Below are positions 1 to 8,054 of a stretch of DNA of 64,000 bases, piece after piece. This DNA comes from Planctomycetota bacterium (GTDB lineage Bacteria > Planctomycetota > Planctomycetia > Gemmatales > Gemmataceae): contig JACPZP010000031.1 of the NCBI GenBank assembly GCA_016195405.1, positions 28,867 through 92,866 of the forward strand. The letters are read 5' to 3'. Position numbers and translations under genes: made by a program. Every line of letters begins with the position of its first letter. Position 1 is the stretch's first letter. Below the pieces are notes generated by a model. The model searched no databases, was not told the DNA's origin, and worked only from the letters and a program-made list of their open reading frames with translations.

Positions 1-60
1 GAAGAACCAAATCTCGAACGCGTTTTCCTGCATCTCACAGGAAGAGCGCTGCGTGACTGA
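1..60 (+). CDS. ABC transporter ATP-binding protein, C-terminal fragment (truncated by window edge)
   Basis: Frame 1 is open from the first base to a TGA at 58-60 and encodes 19 residues ending in LERVFLHLTGRALRD. This resembles the usual end of drug/daunorubicin-type ABC export ATPases (LEDVFLxLTGRxLRD), where the segment follows the H-loop. Only the tail is visible, so the substrate and partner permease cannot be inferred. A perfect hairpin starts one base after the stop. The assignment rests on a short but characteristic motif. Confidence 0.6.
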   Translation, partial: EEPNLERVFLHLTGRALRD

Positions 61-86
61 GCGAGCGAGTGTCTGACTCGCTCGCC
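61..86 (+). terminator. Hairpin after the ABC ATPase gene
   Basis: A perfect 10-bp inverted repeat (GCGAGCGAGT at 61-70, ACTCGCTCGC at 76-85) with a 5-base loop directly follows the stop at 60. Only a weak T stretch follows (CCCGTTTCC), so it may be a terminator for the upstream gene, for the convergent small gene at 100-291, or for both. Confidence 0.5.
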
Positions 87-99
87 CCGTTTCCAAGAA

Positions 100-291
100 C
101 TAGCGCGCCGCTTCGAGAATCTCACTTTTCACCTTGCGGGTGACGTGAAGGACGTAGGCGATCTCGTGCAGCATGGCTTGCACCTTTTCACGCGGCACCA
201 GTTTCGTCTGCGGCGCCTTTGTATGCGGCATACGATTGGCTGGTTGGAAGAAGCTATGAGCGCGCGGCGTCTTCAGGATCGTAGCGATCAT
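100..291 (-). CDS. Small basic protein of unknown function (63 aa)
   Basis: A 63-codon reading frame begins with ATG at 291, preceded on the minus strand by AAAGGAGGCTCACC. This is a near-perfect ribosome binding site at good spacing and is the main reason to believe the gene. The product is basic (many K/R), has no membrane segment and ends in a helical-looking stretch (VQAMLHEIAYVLHVTRKVKS). I recognise no family. It stands alone between the ABC gene tail (convergent) and a long non-coding gap. Confidence 0.5.
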   Translation of the reverse strand: MIATILKTPRAHSFFQPANRMPHTKAPQTKLVPREKVQAMLHEIAYVLHVTRKVKSEILEAAR

Positions 292-734
292 GGTGAGCCT
301 CCTTTAGGCTTAGTTCGTTATTTCAGATTCACCGAACTGTTTTTGAAAGAGCACGTCCGATGCCGGTAAGCGAATTATTGGAGGATTGTTGTGAAGTCAC
401 CAAGCGACAAGGAGTTGCGGAATAAGCGGGAATGTAAGCGGAGCGAAGATCGGATAGTGTACGGATTGTAAGTTCTCCAAGAATCCGCCATGTCTTGGAA
501 AATTGCTACACGCCATTTGCCCGCCCTCGAAGCGGTTTCAAAACCCGTAGCCGCAGCCTTCAGGCTGCGAATATCGCAGGTTGAAACCTGCGGCTACAAG
601 TTCTTGAAACCGCTTCTAGAAATCCCCGAAGCTAAACCCGGCCAAGCTTCATCCAATCCTCTAAGCTGAGTTTGACATTTGTCGTGGCGGCGATCTCTAA
701 CCGATATGTGAGACACTTACAAGGAGTACCGGCC
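292..734. other. Non-coding gap with a possible 26-codon leader ORF and a nested palindrome
   Basis: This 443-base stretch has no clear gene. A 26-codon frame at 391-471 (GTG start, TAA stop, plus strand) is preceded by GGAGG at normal spacing and would encode a highly charged peptide (KSPSDKELRNKREC...). It could be a real microprotein or chance. The segment 529-616 holds a nested palindrome listed separately. The ribosome binding site of sodC is at 721-725. Confidence 0.3.
529..616. repeat. Nested palindromic intergenic element (GTAGCCGC type)
   Basis: Outer arms GAAGCGGTTTCA and TGAAACCGCTTC enclose a second pair, GTAGCCGCAG and CTGCGGCTAC, which enclose two inner hairpins (GCAGCCTTCAGGCTGC and GCAGGTTGAAACCTGC). 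The design of outer arms around two inner hairpins recurs elsewhere in the window, with related arms at 54634-54702. Confidence 0.7.
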
Positions 735-1298
735 ATGTCGTTTTCGAAAAGACTTTTCGCGGTCGCAACCTTGCTGACGGCGGCGACGCTGCTGGTGGCT
801 ACCGGCGCCATTGCCAGACAAGCAAAACACGGCGACACCCCTAAAGGCGCGCCCACGAAAGCCGTCTGCGTGCTCATTCCAACTAAGGACAGCAAGGTCA
901 CGGGCATCGTCACCTTCACGCAAAAAGGCGACGCCATCGAAATCACCGGCGAGATCACGGGCTTGACTCCGGGTAATCACGGCTTTCACGTACATGAATT
1001 CGGCGACATCAGCTCGGCCGACGGCATGGCGACCGGCGGGCATTTCAATCCGGGCGGAGACAAACACGGCGGGCCGGAAGACAAGGAGCGCCACGTCGGC
1101 GATCTGGGAAACATCACTGCCGACGACACCGGCAAAGCGACCCTGAAAACGACCGACAAGATGATCCGGCTCCATGGCATGAATTCGATCATTGGCCGGG
1201 GCTTGATCGTGCATGCCAAGGCCGACGACCTCAAATCGCAACCGACTGGGGACGCAGGAGGTCGGGTTGCGCAAGGCGTGATCGGCGCAGCCAAGTGA
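735..1298 (+). CDS. sodC: Cu/Zn superoxide dismutase, exported
   Basis: A 187-residue protein with an N-terminal signal segment (FSKRLFAVATLLTAATLLVA) and the Cu/Zn-SOD core. GFHVHEFGD supplies two copper His, GGHFNPGG and the following H/D-rich loop (HGGPEDKERHVGDLGN) give the bridging and zinc ligands, and IIGRGLIVHA plus GDAGGRVAQGVI is the C-terminal signature. It dismutates superoxide to peroxide and oxygen outside the cytoplasm. The ATG at 735 is chosen because AAGGAG lies ten bases upstream and the signal peptide starts there; a frame extension back to 672 lacks this. The ferritin-like/VIT1 gene follows after 39 bases, suggesting a shared oxidative/iron-stress role. Confidence 0.93.
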   Translation: MSFSKRLFAVATLLTAATLLVATGAIARQAKHGDTPKGAPTKAVCVLIPTKDSKVTGIVTFTQKGDAIEITGEITGLTPGNHGFHVHEFGDISSADGMATGGHFNPGGDKHGGPEDKERHVGDLGNITADDTGKATLKTTDKMIRLHGMNSIIGRGLIVHAKADDLKSQPTGDAGGRVAQGVIGAAK

Positions 1299-1337
1299 CG
1301 CCATGGACGATTGGCAAGAGGGCGGAACGATCGCATC

Positions 1338-2294
1338 ATGCGAACCTTCAAAAGCTTGAACGAACAGGAAATCTTGGCCCTGGCGATTTCGCTGGAGGAA
1401 GAGGACGCGCGCATTTACGATGACTTCGCGGATGGGCTCAAGGCCAATTACCCGGCCACCGCAGAACTACTCAAGGAAATGCGCGCCGAAGAGGACGGGC
1501 ATCGGCACCGGCTCATCGAGCTGCACCGCCAGAAATTCGGCGAGCACATTCCGCTCATTCGTCGGCAGGACGTCAAGGGCTTCGTGCACCGAACGCCGAT
1601 CTGGCTGGTGCGGCCGCTGGGGCTGCCCGCGGTCCGCAAGCATATCGAGGTCATGGAACTCGAGACCAAACGCTTCTACGAACGGGCCGGACGCCAGGCG
1701 ACCGACGCGGGCATTCGACAGCTTTTAGGCGATCTCGCGGAGGAGGAGCGGCGGCATTCGCACGTGGCCGAGGAGTTGGAAAGCGCCCATCGGACCTCCG
1801 GCGCGCTTGAGGATGAGGCGCACACGCGGAATCGGCTGTTTGTCTTGCAAGTCGTGCAGCCGGGGTTGGCCGGGCTGATGGATGGGTCGGTCTCAACACT
1901 CGCGCCGCTATTTGCCGCCGCCTTTGCGACCAACAACCATTGGGAGACTTTTCTCGTCGGCCTAGCTGCGGCCTTGGGGGCCGGCATCAGTATGGGATTC
2001 GCCGAGGCGCTGTCGGATGACGGCAGTTTGACAGGCCGCGGCAGGCCGGTGGCGCGCGGACTAGTATGCGGCCTGATGACGGCGGTGGGCGGGCTCGGTC
2101 ATACGTTGCCGTATTTGATTCCACAGATGAAGGTCGCGAACGCGGTCGCAGTCGTGGTTGTGCTAATCGAACTGGCGATTATTTCCTGGGTGCGGCACCG
2201 CTACATGGACACGCCGCTAACGTCGGCGCTCTTTCAAGTGGTGCTCGGCGGGCTGCTGGTGTTTCTAACAGGGATTATCATCGGCAGCTCCTAA
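1338..2294 (+). CDS. Ferritin-like (rubrerythrin)/VIT1 fusion membrane protein, MbfA-like
   Basis: About 318 residues. The N-terminal ~150 residues form a rubrerythrin-type four-helix di-iron domain with repeated E..E..H motifs (LEEEDARIYDDF, EMRAEEDGHRHRL, EVMELETKRFYER, LAEEERRHSHV). The C-terminal half, from about residue 165, is a CCC1/VIT1-type domain (GLMDGSVSTLAPLFAAAF, several membrane helices). This architecture is known from membrane-bound ferritin MbfA, which exports iron and protects against peroxide. The first ATG at 1338 is used; an in-frame TTG at 1311 is possible but has a weaker context. It lies directly downstream of sodC. Confidence 0.85.
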   Translation: MRTFKSLNEQEILALAISLEEEDARIYDDFADGLKANYPATAELLKEMRAEEDGHRHRLIELHRQKFGEHIPLIRRQDVKGFVHRTPIWLVRPLGLPAVRKHIEVMELETKRFYERAGRQATDAGIRQLLGDLAEEERRHSHVAEELESAHRTSGALEDEAHTRNRLFVLQVVQPGLAGLMDGSVSTLAPLFAAAFATNNHWETFLVGLAAALGAGISMGFAEALSDDGSLTGRGRPVARGLVCGLMTAVGGLGHTLPYLIPQMKVANAVAVVVVLIELAIISWVRHRYMDTPLTSALFQVVLGGLLVFLTGIIIGSS

Positions 2295-2349
2295 AGTCGG
2301 CTCCGATGCCAATCATCGAAAAACCCCGTCCATCATCTACAATCGCTGG

Positions 2350-3150
2350 ATGCCGTCACTGCGTGACAAAGTTGTTCTGATCACGGGCGCATCATCCGGG
2401 ATCGGCCGGGCGACGGCGCTGCGCCTAGCACGTATGGGCGCTCGACTCGGCCTGGCGTCTCGATCTGCGCAAGCGCTTGACGATTTGGCGAAAGAAATCA
2501 CGACTCCGGGCGGCCACGCGGTCGCGCTAACGACGGACGTGACTGACCCCGAACAATGCCGCCGGGCGGTGATGGAAACGGTGGCCCGATTCGGCCGGCT
2601 CGATATTGTGGTGTGCTCGGCCGGCTTGTCGTTGCGCGCCAACTTTGAAGACACCACGCTCGAAACGCTCGACCGCGTCATGCGGGTCAACTTCTTCGGC
2701 ACGCTCTACATGACTCACTATGCTTTGCCCCATGTCAAGAAAAGCAAAGGCTCGTTGGTGGCGATCAGCAGCGCGACGGGCAAGCGCGGCGTTCCATCTT
2801 ACGCGCTTTACGGAGCCAGTAAGTTCGCCATTCAGGGTCTGTACGAAGCGCTGCACGTGGAGTTGGCGCGGGACGGCGTTCACGTCGGCATCGTCTCGCC
2901 CGCTTTCATCGATACGCCGTTGCGAAACAACGTCCTGGGCGGAGACGGCAAACCCTGGCCCAAGCCGCCCGAACCGCCGTTTCTCATCTGGCCCGTGGAG
3001 AAATGCGTCGACCGCATCATTCGGCTCATCCAGCGTAGGCGCCGGGAAGCGGTGTTTCCTTGGTATGTTGAGCCCATTTTCCTCCTCGACAGAATGTTGG
3101 GCTGCCGTTTCGGCAATCGGCTGCTGACGAGAAAATTTCCGCCTACCTGA
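2350..3150 (+). CDS. Short-chain dehydrogenase/reductase (SDR)
   Basis: 266 residues with the classical SDR signatures: the NAD(P)-binding glycine motif TGASSGIGRA near the N-terminus, VCSAG (NNAG equivalent) near residue 90, a Ser in AISSATG, and the catalytic YGASK (Tyr-x3-Lys). The C-terminal PPEPP...WPVEKCVDRIIRLIQRRRREAVFPWY resembles DhrB/SDR7-like enzymes. The substrate is unknown. The gene ends convergently with the M24-like gene, overlapping it by eight bases. Confidence 0.9.
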   Translation: MPSLRDKVVLITGASSGIGRATALRLARMGARLGLASRSAQALDDLAKEITTPGGHAVALTTDVTDPEQCRRAVMETVARFGRLDIVVCSAGLSLRANFEDTTLETLDRVMRVNFFGTLYMTHYALPHVKKSKGSLVAISSATGKRGVPSYALYGASKFAIQGLYEALHVELARDGVHVGIVSPAFIDTPLRNNVLGGDGKPWPKPPEPPFLIWPVEKCVDRIIRLIQRRRREAVFPWYVEPIFLLDRMLGCRFGNRLLTRKFPPT

Positions 3151-4303
3151 CCAAGATATCCGGCCGGTAGAAATCCGCGCCTTGGATCTTGATGCGCTTC
3201 AGGGGCCAATTCTCGGCGGCCGTGATGGGCTTGGGACCGTCTTCGGAGATGAGAAACGTATCGCAACTCAACGCGGCGCCCACGCTGGTGGTCCAGGCGA
3301 CTGCGGAATGGTTGGGCAGAAGCTCCTCGTTGCGCGGCGTCAGGGCGGTTTCCGAGATCGCCCGGCCAATGAGGTGTCCTTGCGGCGACAGCGCCCATTC
3401 ATGCTCGGCGCCGGCGATCTGGTAGATGCGCTGGGCGCTGGCGAGGATTTGCCGGGGGACGGCGTCCGGCCAGCTGCTGGCGATGTAGGTGGCGCTCACC
3501 TTGCACACGGCGTCGTACTCTTTGCGAAACTGCGCTTCAGGCTGTCCGATGCTGATCGCTCGGCTGGCACGAACACAAAGTCCGTACTTGCGGGCAACCA
3601 CGGAAAGCACCGCGTACTGCCGAATCGACGCCGCCGTGAAGCCGCCTTGCCGGTAGACGCGCGAACGGCCGTCGGCGGCCACCGTGACTACCAGCGGCAT
3701 GGCGCCGCGGTGCATCAGGCGATGGCTGAGTTGGCCCGCGACCTCACGCTCGGTTTCGCCCGCGGTCAAGGTTCGCCCAGTTGCTTCAAGAGCGTGGCTG
3801 ACGATCTGGCCGAGCGCGCGCAGGCACGCTTGTTCGTACTCCGTGAAGCTGCGCCGCTGCCGGTGCAGGCGGTCCCCCAACACCTGGCAGGCGCCCAGGG
3901 GCATATCGCAAGCGACATTCCGGCCCTGGCACAGGTCGGCCAAGAGCTGCTCCCGCCCCCAGTGCCACGGCCATTCTTTGAGCTGAAAGCCGAGGGCGTC
4001 GATTTCCTCGTCGAAGAGGCGTTGTGAATCGACGTTGGAGGACAAGAGCCAGCGTCCTTCAGCGGTGAAATAGAGGGCCGGCATGGCGTCCGGGTCGGCG
4101 CAGCCACGCGAGATGCCGCCCGCCGTCAGCCAGGCGAAGTTCTCCGGTTGCAGCACCAAGAGACCGTCGCAGCCAATCTCCGCCATCAGCTTGCTGACCC
4201 ACGCTTGCTTGCTCTCAATGTCGGCGCGGCGGTCCGACGGTGTCGTCAGATTAATCTCCGGCTGGCTCGGCGCCGTGACGCGTGTGTCCTCAAGCGTGTT
4301 CAT
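3143..4303 (-). CDS. M24 (Xaa-Pro aminopeptidase)-like protein, probably catalytically degenerate
   Basis: About 386 residues with the two-part layout of prolidase/creatinase proteins: an N-terminal substrate-recognition half (GCDGLLVLQPENFAWLTAGG) and a C-terminal pita-bread half (FTEYEQACLRALGQIVSHALEATGRTLTAGETEREVAGQLSHRL). The five metal ligands (D, D, H, E, E) are not where expected: the usual GHGIG..xHE region reads QGHLIGRAISE and the final Glu context is SCDTFLISEDG. It may bind ligands without peptidase activity. In-frame ATGs occur at 4363, 4312 and 4303; 4303 avoids overlap with the upstream carbonic anhydrase gene. The pair is probably co-transcribed. Confidence 0.6.
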   Translation of the reverse strand: MNTLEDTRVTAPSQPEINLTTPSDRRADIESKQAWVSKLMAEIGCDGLLVLQPENFAWLTAGGISRGCADPDAMPALYFTAEGRWLLSSNVDSQRLFDEEIDALGFQLKEWPWHWGREQLLADLCQGRNVACDMPLGACQVLGDRLHRQRRSFTEYEQACLRALGQIVSHALEATGRTLTAGETEREVAGQLSHRLMHRGAMPLVVTVAADGRSRVYRQGGFTAASIRQYAVLSVVARKYGLCVRASRAISIGQPEAQFRKEYDAVCKVSATYIASSWPDAVPRQILASAQRIYQIAGAEHEWALSPQGHLIGRAISETALTPRNEELLPNHSAVAWTTSVGAALSCDTFLISEDGPKPITAAENWPLKRIKIQGADFYRPDILVR

Positions 4304-4337
4304 GGAAGACATTTCCCATCTCGTTGCAACTCCGGCT

Positions 4338-4919
4338 TCAGCCGGCGGAAGCCGATACTCCAACGATATTCACAAAGTCGCCGCGCGCATAGCGCTTGGC
4401 CATTTCTACGTAGTGCAGGCAGTTCGCGCGGATGCGGCGCACGTCGTCGTCGGTAACCTGCCGCATCACCTTGCCCGGTACGCCCATTACCACTGAGCGC
4501 GGCAGGATCTTCTTCCCTTCGGCCACGACGGTTCCGGCGGCAATGAGGCATTCCTGGCCAACTTCTGATCCTGAAAGAAGCATGGCGCCCATGCCGATCA
4601 AGCTGTCGCGGCCGATGCGCACGCCGTGCAGAATTGCGCCGTGGCCGACGACGACGCCTTCGTCAACGGTCAAGGGCGCGTCGAAGTCGGTATGGGCGAT
4701 GACTCCATCCTGCAAGTTCACGCGCGGTCCGAGCGTGATCCGCGCAAGGTCGCCTCGCAGAACGACGTTGAACCAGACGTTTGAATCGGCCTTCATGACG
4801 ACGTCGCCCGTAATCACGGCATTGGCTGCCACGAAGGAGTCGCCGATCACACGCATGCCAGCCGCCATCATGTGCTCCGCCGTAGTAGCGGGCTTAGGGG
4901 TCTGCCCGGAAAACGACAT
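4338..4919 (-). CDS. Gamma-class carbonic anhydrase-like hexapeptide-repeat protein
   Basis: 193 residues forming a left-handed beta-helix: repeated hexapeptides such as VITGDVVMKADSNVWFNVVLRGD, IGRDSLIGMGAMLLSGSEVG and CLIAAGTVVAEG. The three zinc-binding His of the family can be matched to AHTD, VGHGA and ILHG. Family members hydrate CO2 or have unknown roles (YrdA/PaaY-like). The C-terminal helix (DDDVRRIRANCLHYVEMAKRYARG) is typical. The gene lies upstream of the M24-like gene on the same strand and divergent from the arginase-family gene; the 118-base gap between them must hold both promoters (an AT-rich TATAATAC stretch lies at 4930-4937). Confidence 0.85.
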   Translation of the reverse strand: MSFSGQTPKPATTAEHMMAAGMRVIGDSFVAANAVITGDVVMKADSNVWFNVVLRGDLARITLGPRVNLQDGVIAHTDFDAPLTVDEGVVVGHGAILHGVRIGRDSLIGMGAMLLSGSEVGQECLIAAGTVVAEGKKILPRSVVMGVPGKVMRQVTDDDVRRIRANCLHYVEMAKRYARGDFVNIVGVSASAG

Positions 4920-5037
4920 GGATTGTCTTTATAATACATATTCAACAGCTGGAACAAACGAGCAAAGTACCCCGGCGGACAGATTCCGGACGGGGAAGGA
5001 ATACCAACTTTAACGATTCTGAGGAAAGCGCCCTGGC

Positions 5038-5862
5038 GTGAAAACCGCGGCTTTGTTCTTCCCATTCGATCTGTTCGGCAGCGGCGGCGCCAAAGCGGGG
5101 GCGGAACTGCTCGCCGACGCCTTTCAAGAAATGCTGGCCGACAACAAGCGCGAGCGGCAGCCGACGCGTGCGCGCGCCTACACCGGCAAAGTCCGCTTCG
5201 AGGAATTCACGTTCGACACGCTGGCCGATTATCAGGACTGGCGTAAGCGCGGCCGCCATGCAATTCGTGAGGTGCTGAAGCGCGGCGATTTTCTCATTTG
5301 GACTACGGGTAATCATCTCGGCGTGTTGCCGCTCTACGATGAATTAGCCGCGGCATCGAAAGACACGCTGGTCGTCCAGTTCGACGCTCATCTCGACATC
5401 TACAATCTCAGCGATTGCACCAGCGAACTGTCGCATGGCAATTTCTTGCTGCACTGCGCCGGTCCGCTGCCGCCGATCCTGAACTTGGGCCATCGCGAGT
5501 TGTTGCTTCGATCCGACTATATCGAAAAGCACTTTCTCAAGACCTATAGCGCCGCGGAGTTGGCTGTCGATCCACAATCGGCGCTGGACGAGGTCCGCCG
5601 CCTGAGCGGCGAGGCGTCGCGAATCTTCCTCGACCTGGATTGCGACGTTTTCGATCCCGCGTTCTTCCCCGGCGCTGGCCACGCTCAACCGTTCGGCCTT
5701 AGCCCGCACGTGGTGCTGCAATTCATCGACGCTCTGTGGTCGGAAAAGGTCGCCGGATTGGCCATTTCGGAATTCGATCCGGCCCGCGATCAATGCGACC
5801 GTAGCTTGGCAACGCTTGTATGGCTGATGGAGTACATTCTCTTGAAGCGGTTTGAGAAATAG
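5038..5862 (+). CDS. Arginase/agmatinase/formiminoglutamase family hydrolase
   Basis: 274 residues with the dinuclear-manganese ligands of the ureohydrolase family in order: GNHLG (equivalent of GGDHS), VVQFDAHLDIYN (D-A-H-x-D), SHGN, and FLDLDCDVFDPAFFPG (D-x-D-x-x-D-P), followed by the SEFDP glutamate motif. The start is a GTG at 5038; no in-frame ATG lies nearby. GNH in place of GGDH makes it divergent from true arginase, so the amidino substrate is uncertain. It is a single gene with no urea-cycle or polyamine neighbours. Confidence 0.82.
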   Translation: MKTAALFFPFDLFGSGGAKAGAELLADAFQEMLADNKRERQPTRARAYTGKVRFEEFTFDTLADYQDWRKRGRHAIREVLKRGDFLIWTTGNHLGVLPLYDELAAASKDTLVVQFDAHLDIYNLSDCTSELSHGNFLLHCAGPLPPILNLGHRELLLRSDYIEKHFLKTYSAAELAVDPQSALDEVRRLSGEASRIFLDLDCDVFDPAFFPGAGHAQPFGLSPHVVLQFIDALWSEKVAGLAISEFDPARDQCDRSLATLVWLMEYILLKRFEK

Positions 5863-5987
5863 CTGCACGAATTGATTTAATCACAACACACACCCACTTC
5901 GGGAAACGCATTTTTCGTTCATGCAACGAATCCCGTAGAAGTGGTTTCAAAAGAGCGTCAAAACCTGTGATTTTAGGGGACTATGCG

Positions 5988-7124
5988 CTATTGCGACGCG
6001 GACGTTGAGAGCAAATAGACCGCGAATGAGGCCAACCAGTGTTCGCCCGCGTAATCTCCGCTGGCGACATGCTCGAGCGCCGCTGTCGCATGTCGCGTCG
6101 CAGCTTCAGCAAGAGCCTTGCGAATCGGTTCGTCCGCCGGCATGGATGCGGCAAGGCTGCGCATGCACCACGCCCGGCTCAAGTTGAGACCGTCCAAGTG
6201 GACGATCTGCGGGTCGCTGCGGTCGGTCACGGTCGCCGGCGCGAGCAGGCTTTTCGGTTCGCCCTTTGCCAGGCTGGGTAGATAGCCCTTGAGCCAGACG
6301 GGGAACTCATTCGCCGGCAGCACGCGCCGCATCAGGTCGGCTTCCATCAAGCTCGGCGAGAAGAAGTCGGCCCCATCGGGCTCCCAGCGCGCCGGAGCGT
6401 CCACATCGTTGCCGTAGTAATCCCGGCTGCGTTTCTCGATCATGTCTCGCAGCGGTTTGTTACCGACGGCGCGGGCATAGTCCAAGGCAAACGCCAAGCC
6501 GAACGCGGTGTTGGGATGTACGCCGGTGCGGATCGGGTAGGTCTGCTTCGGCAAGAATTCCAAATAGCGGGCGACGATCGCGTCGGTAAGCGGCTGCAAA
6601 TTGCGCGACCACTTTTTGGCGTCGGGATCGTCCCAGGAATGCAATTCTTCCGCGAGCTTCAAAAGCCACGCCCAGCCATAGGTTCGTTCAAAGGACTTGG
6701 TGTTCGGCCGGGCGAAATAGTCCGCTTCGACCTTGAGATTCTTGGCGGTCAGGTTCTCCGTTAAGGCGGCGCGAATTTCTTCTCGCTCCGGCAGCGCCCG
6801 AAACATGCGCAATAGCCGCACGAGCATCCAATGTCCGTGAACCGATGAATGCCAATCGAAGCAGCCGTAGAAAGCCGGGTGCACGGCCCGCGGATTCTTG
6901 ACGTCGGCGGCCTCGTTGAGGACATCGCCGGGCTTGTTGGGGTATTCCTTGCGGATGCCCTTGAGGGCAAGGCGGGCGAAAGCGGAAGCGTTTTGTTCGT
7001 TCAAGCGCATGGTTGATCCTTGCCGCGCTGTCTTCGAATTTGATTCGCCTGCTGAGAGGGAATCAATCATGGATTCGGTCAGTGCCAAGAACAGGAAGGA
7101 GACATAGAAGACTCGTTGACGCAT
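5988..7124 (-). CDS. DUF2891 family protein, exported
   Basis: About 378 residues. After a hydrophobic N-terminus (RVFYVSFLFLALTESMIDSL) comes the characteristic DUF2891 core: HPAFYGCFDWHSSVHGHWMLVRLLR, FERTYGWAWLLKLAEEL, GVHPNTAFGLAFALDYAR, DGADFFSPSLMEADLMRRVL and a C-terminal YAGEHWLASFAVYLL. The all-helical fold suggests an alpha/alpha toroid, but its function is unknown. ATG 7124 is chosen because it begins just past the stop of the upstream membrane-protein gene (7132) and opens the hydrophobic leader. It is probably the last gene of the kinase/regulator operon. Confidence 0.85.
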   Translation of the reverse strand: MRQRVFYVSFLFLALTESMIDSLSAGESNSKTARQGSTMRLNEQNASAFARLALKGIRKEYPNKPGDVLNEAADVKNPRAVHPAFYGCFDWHSSVHGHWMLVRLLRMFRALPEREEIRAALTENLTAKNLKVEADYFARPNTKSFERTYGWAWLLKLAEELHSWDDPDAKKWSRNLQPLTDAIVARYLEFLPKQTYPIRTGVHPNTAFGLAFALDYARAVGNKPLRDMIEKRSRDYYGNDVDAPARWEPDGADFFSPSLMEADLMRRVLPANEFPVWLKGYLPSLAKGEPKSLLAPATVTDRSDPQIVHLDGLNLSRAWCMRSLAASMPADEPIRKALAEAATRHATAALEHVASGDYAGEHWLASFAVYLLSTSASQ

Positions 7125-7131
7125 TTGCAAC

Positions 7132-8034
7132 TCATTCGGGTTCGAAGGCCAGCTGAGCTTTTGCGTTATCATCGGGCATAGGACTTCTTTCTCTGCGCAT
7201 GAGCGACCATTTCATCAACAAGTCGGATGCGAGAGCGGTGAAGGCCGTTGCCAGAATCGTCGTCCACGAATTTTGATAAACGAGCGAAAGGATCGGCGCC
7301 ATGATCAGGATCGCCAACAGCTGATCCCAACAGGAGCGGTGGGGATCGACCGCAAACATGAGAAATAGCGAGTCGATGAGCTGAACCACCAGGTACGTCC
7401 AGAAGCCGCCGAAGTAGGCCAGTACGACCAAGGCAAATGTCAAATCAATGACCGTCATGCCTTTTCGTTCGAGTGGAACCGACATCATGCTCTCGGCGAG
7501 GAGCCAGCAGAAGATTAGAGTCATCGCGAATACAGCGGCAACCCAGCGCAAGCGGTGCTTGGCAATGGTGTCGAAGTATCGCCTGCGCATGTTTTGTGCG
7601 GCTTGGGATCGGCATGCCAGCCACGACACAGCGCGCTGAAGCAGTCGCAGCACCATGGCTACCGACATGAAAGTGAGCAGCCCGAATCCCGCTTCCGAGG
7701 CGAATGACTTCCCTTTCCTCGCCTTTTCGGAAATCATATGAGAAAGGAGATTCATGAAAGCGGCCTGTTCACTGGGAAGATAGACCATCGTGTGGCCGGG
7801 TTCGAGAACATAATATGTCACGGCGTAATTGCCGTATTCACGCGTGAGCTCTCCAAGTGTTTTCTTGTCGTCCAGGTCCAAATGATAGGCCTCAACGTCG
7901 TGCCAGAACCCTGCGAACTTCGGGTCGAGGAACATCGGCGTCCGCTCAATGAGCAGGATGATCATTCCGATCAGAAAAAAGAAACCGAGGGGATAGAGCA
8001 GACCGGCGGCGATCCATTTCAATAGCTTTAGCAC
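7132..8034 (-). CDS. Multi-pass membrane protein of unknown function
   Basis: 300 residues with an N-terminal membrane helix (WIAAGLLYPLGFFFLIGMIILLI), a roughly 80-residue soluble loop, and four or five further helices (FGLLTFMSVAMVLRLL, VAAVFAMTLIFCWLLA, LTFALVVLAYFGGFW, LLAILIMAPILSLVY). No family is recognised. The start is the GTG at 8034: GGAGGAA precedes it by seven bases, whereas a longer frame from a TTG at 8058 has no such site. It follows the sigma-54 activator gene by 20 bases and so is probably in the same transcript, perhaps a membrane target or sensor partner. Confidence 0.75.
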   Translation of the reverse strand: MLKLLKWIAAGLLYPLGFFFLIGMIILLIERTPMFLDPKFAGFWHDVEAYHLDLDDKKTLGELTREYGNYAVTYYVLEPGHTMVYLPSEQAAFMNLLSHMISEKARKGKSFASEAGFGLLTFMSVAMVLRLLQRAVSWLACRSQAAQNMRRRYFDTIAKHRLRWVAAVFAMTLIFCWLLAESMMSVPLERKGMTVIDLTFALVVLAYFGGFWTYLVVQLIDSLFLMFAVDPHRSCWDQLLAILIMAPILSLVYQNSWTTILATAFTALASDLLMKWSLMRRERSPMPDDNAKAQLAFEPE

Positions 8035-8054
8035 CGTAGATTCCTCCAGACCAT

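Noticed and set aside
4930..4937. TATAATAC as a promoter for the carbonic anhydrase or arginase-family gene
   Set aside because: No convincing -35 element at 16-18 bases on either strand, so it was mentioned but not annotated as a promoter.
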